Shown here in pieces: positions 11,621 through 11,769 of a stretch of 11,769 nt of DNA. The notes under the pieces were generated by a model. The model saw only the letters and a program-made list of their open reading frames with translations. It did no database searches and had not been told where the DNA came from. Location of the stretch: assembly GCA_021841795.1 (NCBI GenBank), contig JAKCDN010000053.1:1-11769 (forward strand), in the 5' to 3' direction. Each line of letters begins with the position of its first letter. Positions within the stretch are counted from its first letter, which is position 1. Source of the stretch: Acidobacteriota bacterium. GTDB lineage: Bacteria > Acidobacteriota > Terriglobia > Terriglobales > Acidobacteriaceae. A program made the position numbers and the translations under genes.

Positions 11621-11662
11621 AAGCCGAACCGCCGTCGAGCTTACTCGACGGCGGTTCGGCTT
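11621..11662 (-). terminator. perfect 19-bp hairpin terminator of the gene at the right edge
   Basis: The arms AAGCCGAACCGCCGTCGAG (11621-11639) and 11644-11662 are exact inverted copies around a four-base loop. On the minus strand the hairpin ends in CTT followed by TTGCGTG, giving a run of four T, so it should end transcription of the gene whose stop codon is at 11695-11693, 30 bases before the hairpin. It also separates that gene from the sigma factor transcript. Confidence 0.8.
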
Positions 11663-11692
11663 CGGTCTGCACTCTCCGTTACGCGCTCTTCG

Positions 11693-11769
11693 TTACGGCT
11701 GCACGCCCGTCTGGTAGCGGATCGCCGCCAGATCGGACTCATAGCTGAAGCGTGCGTTGGTGTCCTGGA
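11693..11769 (-). CDS. C-terminal end of an unidentified protein (partial)
   Basis: An open frame enters from the right edge and ends at TAA (11695-11693), giving 24 residues, among them ARFSYESDLAAIRYQTGVQP. A strong hairpin terminator 30 bases downstream supports a real gene end. The 'DLAAIRYQTG' ending is reminiscent of the last helix of TolC-type outer-membrane proteins, but the fragment is too short to assign. Confidence 0.6.
   Translation of the reverse strand, partial: QDTNARFSYESDLAAIRYQTGVQP

Noticed and set aside
9192..11717. 841-codon open frame on the plus strand, with other long plus-strand frames at 4586-6382, 6599-8218 and 2677-4119
   Set aside because: They are antisense to confidently recognised genes, have Arg/His/Gln-rich low-complexity translations and match no family; they result from the high GC content.

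Overview
The window is GC-rich and looks like a bacterial chromosome. A secreted TonB C-terminal-domain protein, an ECF sigma factor with a built-in zinc-finger domain, and HAE-type RND efflux genes would fit an Acidobacteriota (Terriglobia-like) genome. That placement is an inference from gene content; the window contains no rRNA or other taxonomic marker. I see no tRNA, rRNA, CRISPR array, insertion sequence or origin.

Layout. On the left, one plus-strand gene (174-1262) encodes an exported protein with a C-terminal TonB-like domain and ends at a strong hairpin terminator (about 1295-1336). Everything from 1401 to 11528 is on the minus strand and is read from right to left. In order of transcription: an ECF sigma factor with a C-terminal zinc-finger (ZAS/zf-HC2-like) domain (11528-10650); a 105-nt gap; a TolC-type outer-membrane factor (10544-9141); a lipoprotein periplasmic adaptor (9144-7948); an RND permease (7951-4664); a 69-residue DUF2892/YgaP-type membrane protein (4664-4455); a class I SAM methyltransferase (4455-3853); a 78-nt gap; an OsmC-family protein (3774-3367); a YeiE-like LysR regulator (3342-2389); and a YeiH-family membrane protein, a putative sulfate/sulfite exporter (2321-1401). 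At the right edge, beyond a perfect 19-bp hairpin, lies the last 24 codons of another minus-strand gene.

The five genes from TolC to the methyltransferase overlap end to end by 4 or 1 bases (ATGA or TGATG), so they are almost certainly one translationally coupled operon: a complete tripartite efflux pump plus a small Cys-containing membrane protein and a methyltransferase. OsmC, LysR and YeiH follow on the same strand with short gaps and no evident terminator between, so read-through is possible. DUF2892, OsmC and YeiE/YeiH are all families linked to sulfur or thiol/peroxide chemistry. Together with a zinc-thiol domain on the sigma factor, this suggests a thiol- or sulfur-stress efflux island; that is a hypothesis from context.

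Small tandem duplications sit at three gene ends: a 3 x 12-bp repeat giving three start codons in the adaptor gene, a 15-bp repeat in the first codons of the RND gene, and an 18-bp duplication that doubles the stop codon of the YeiH gene.
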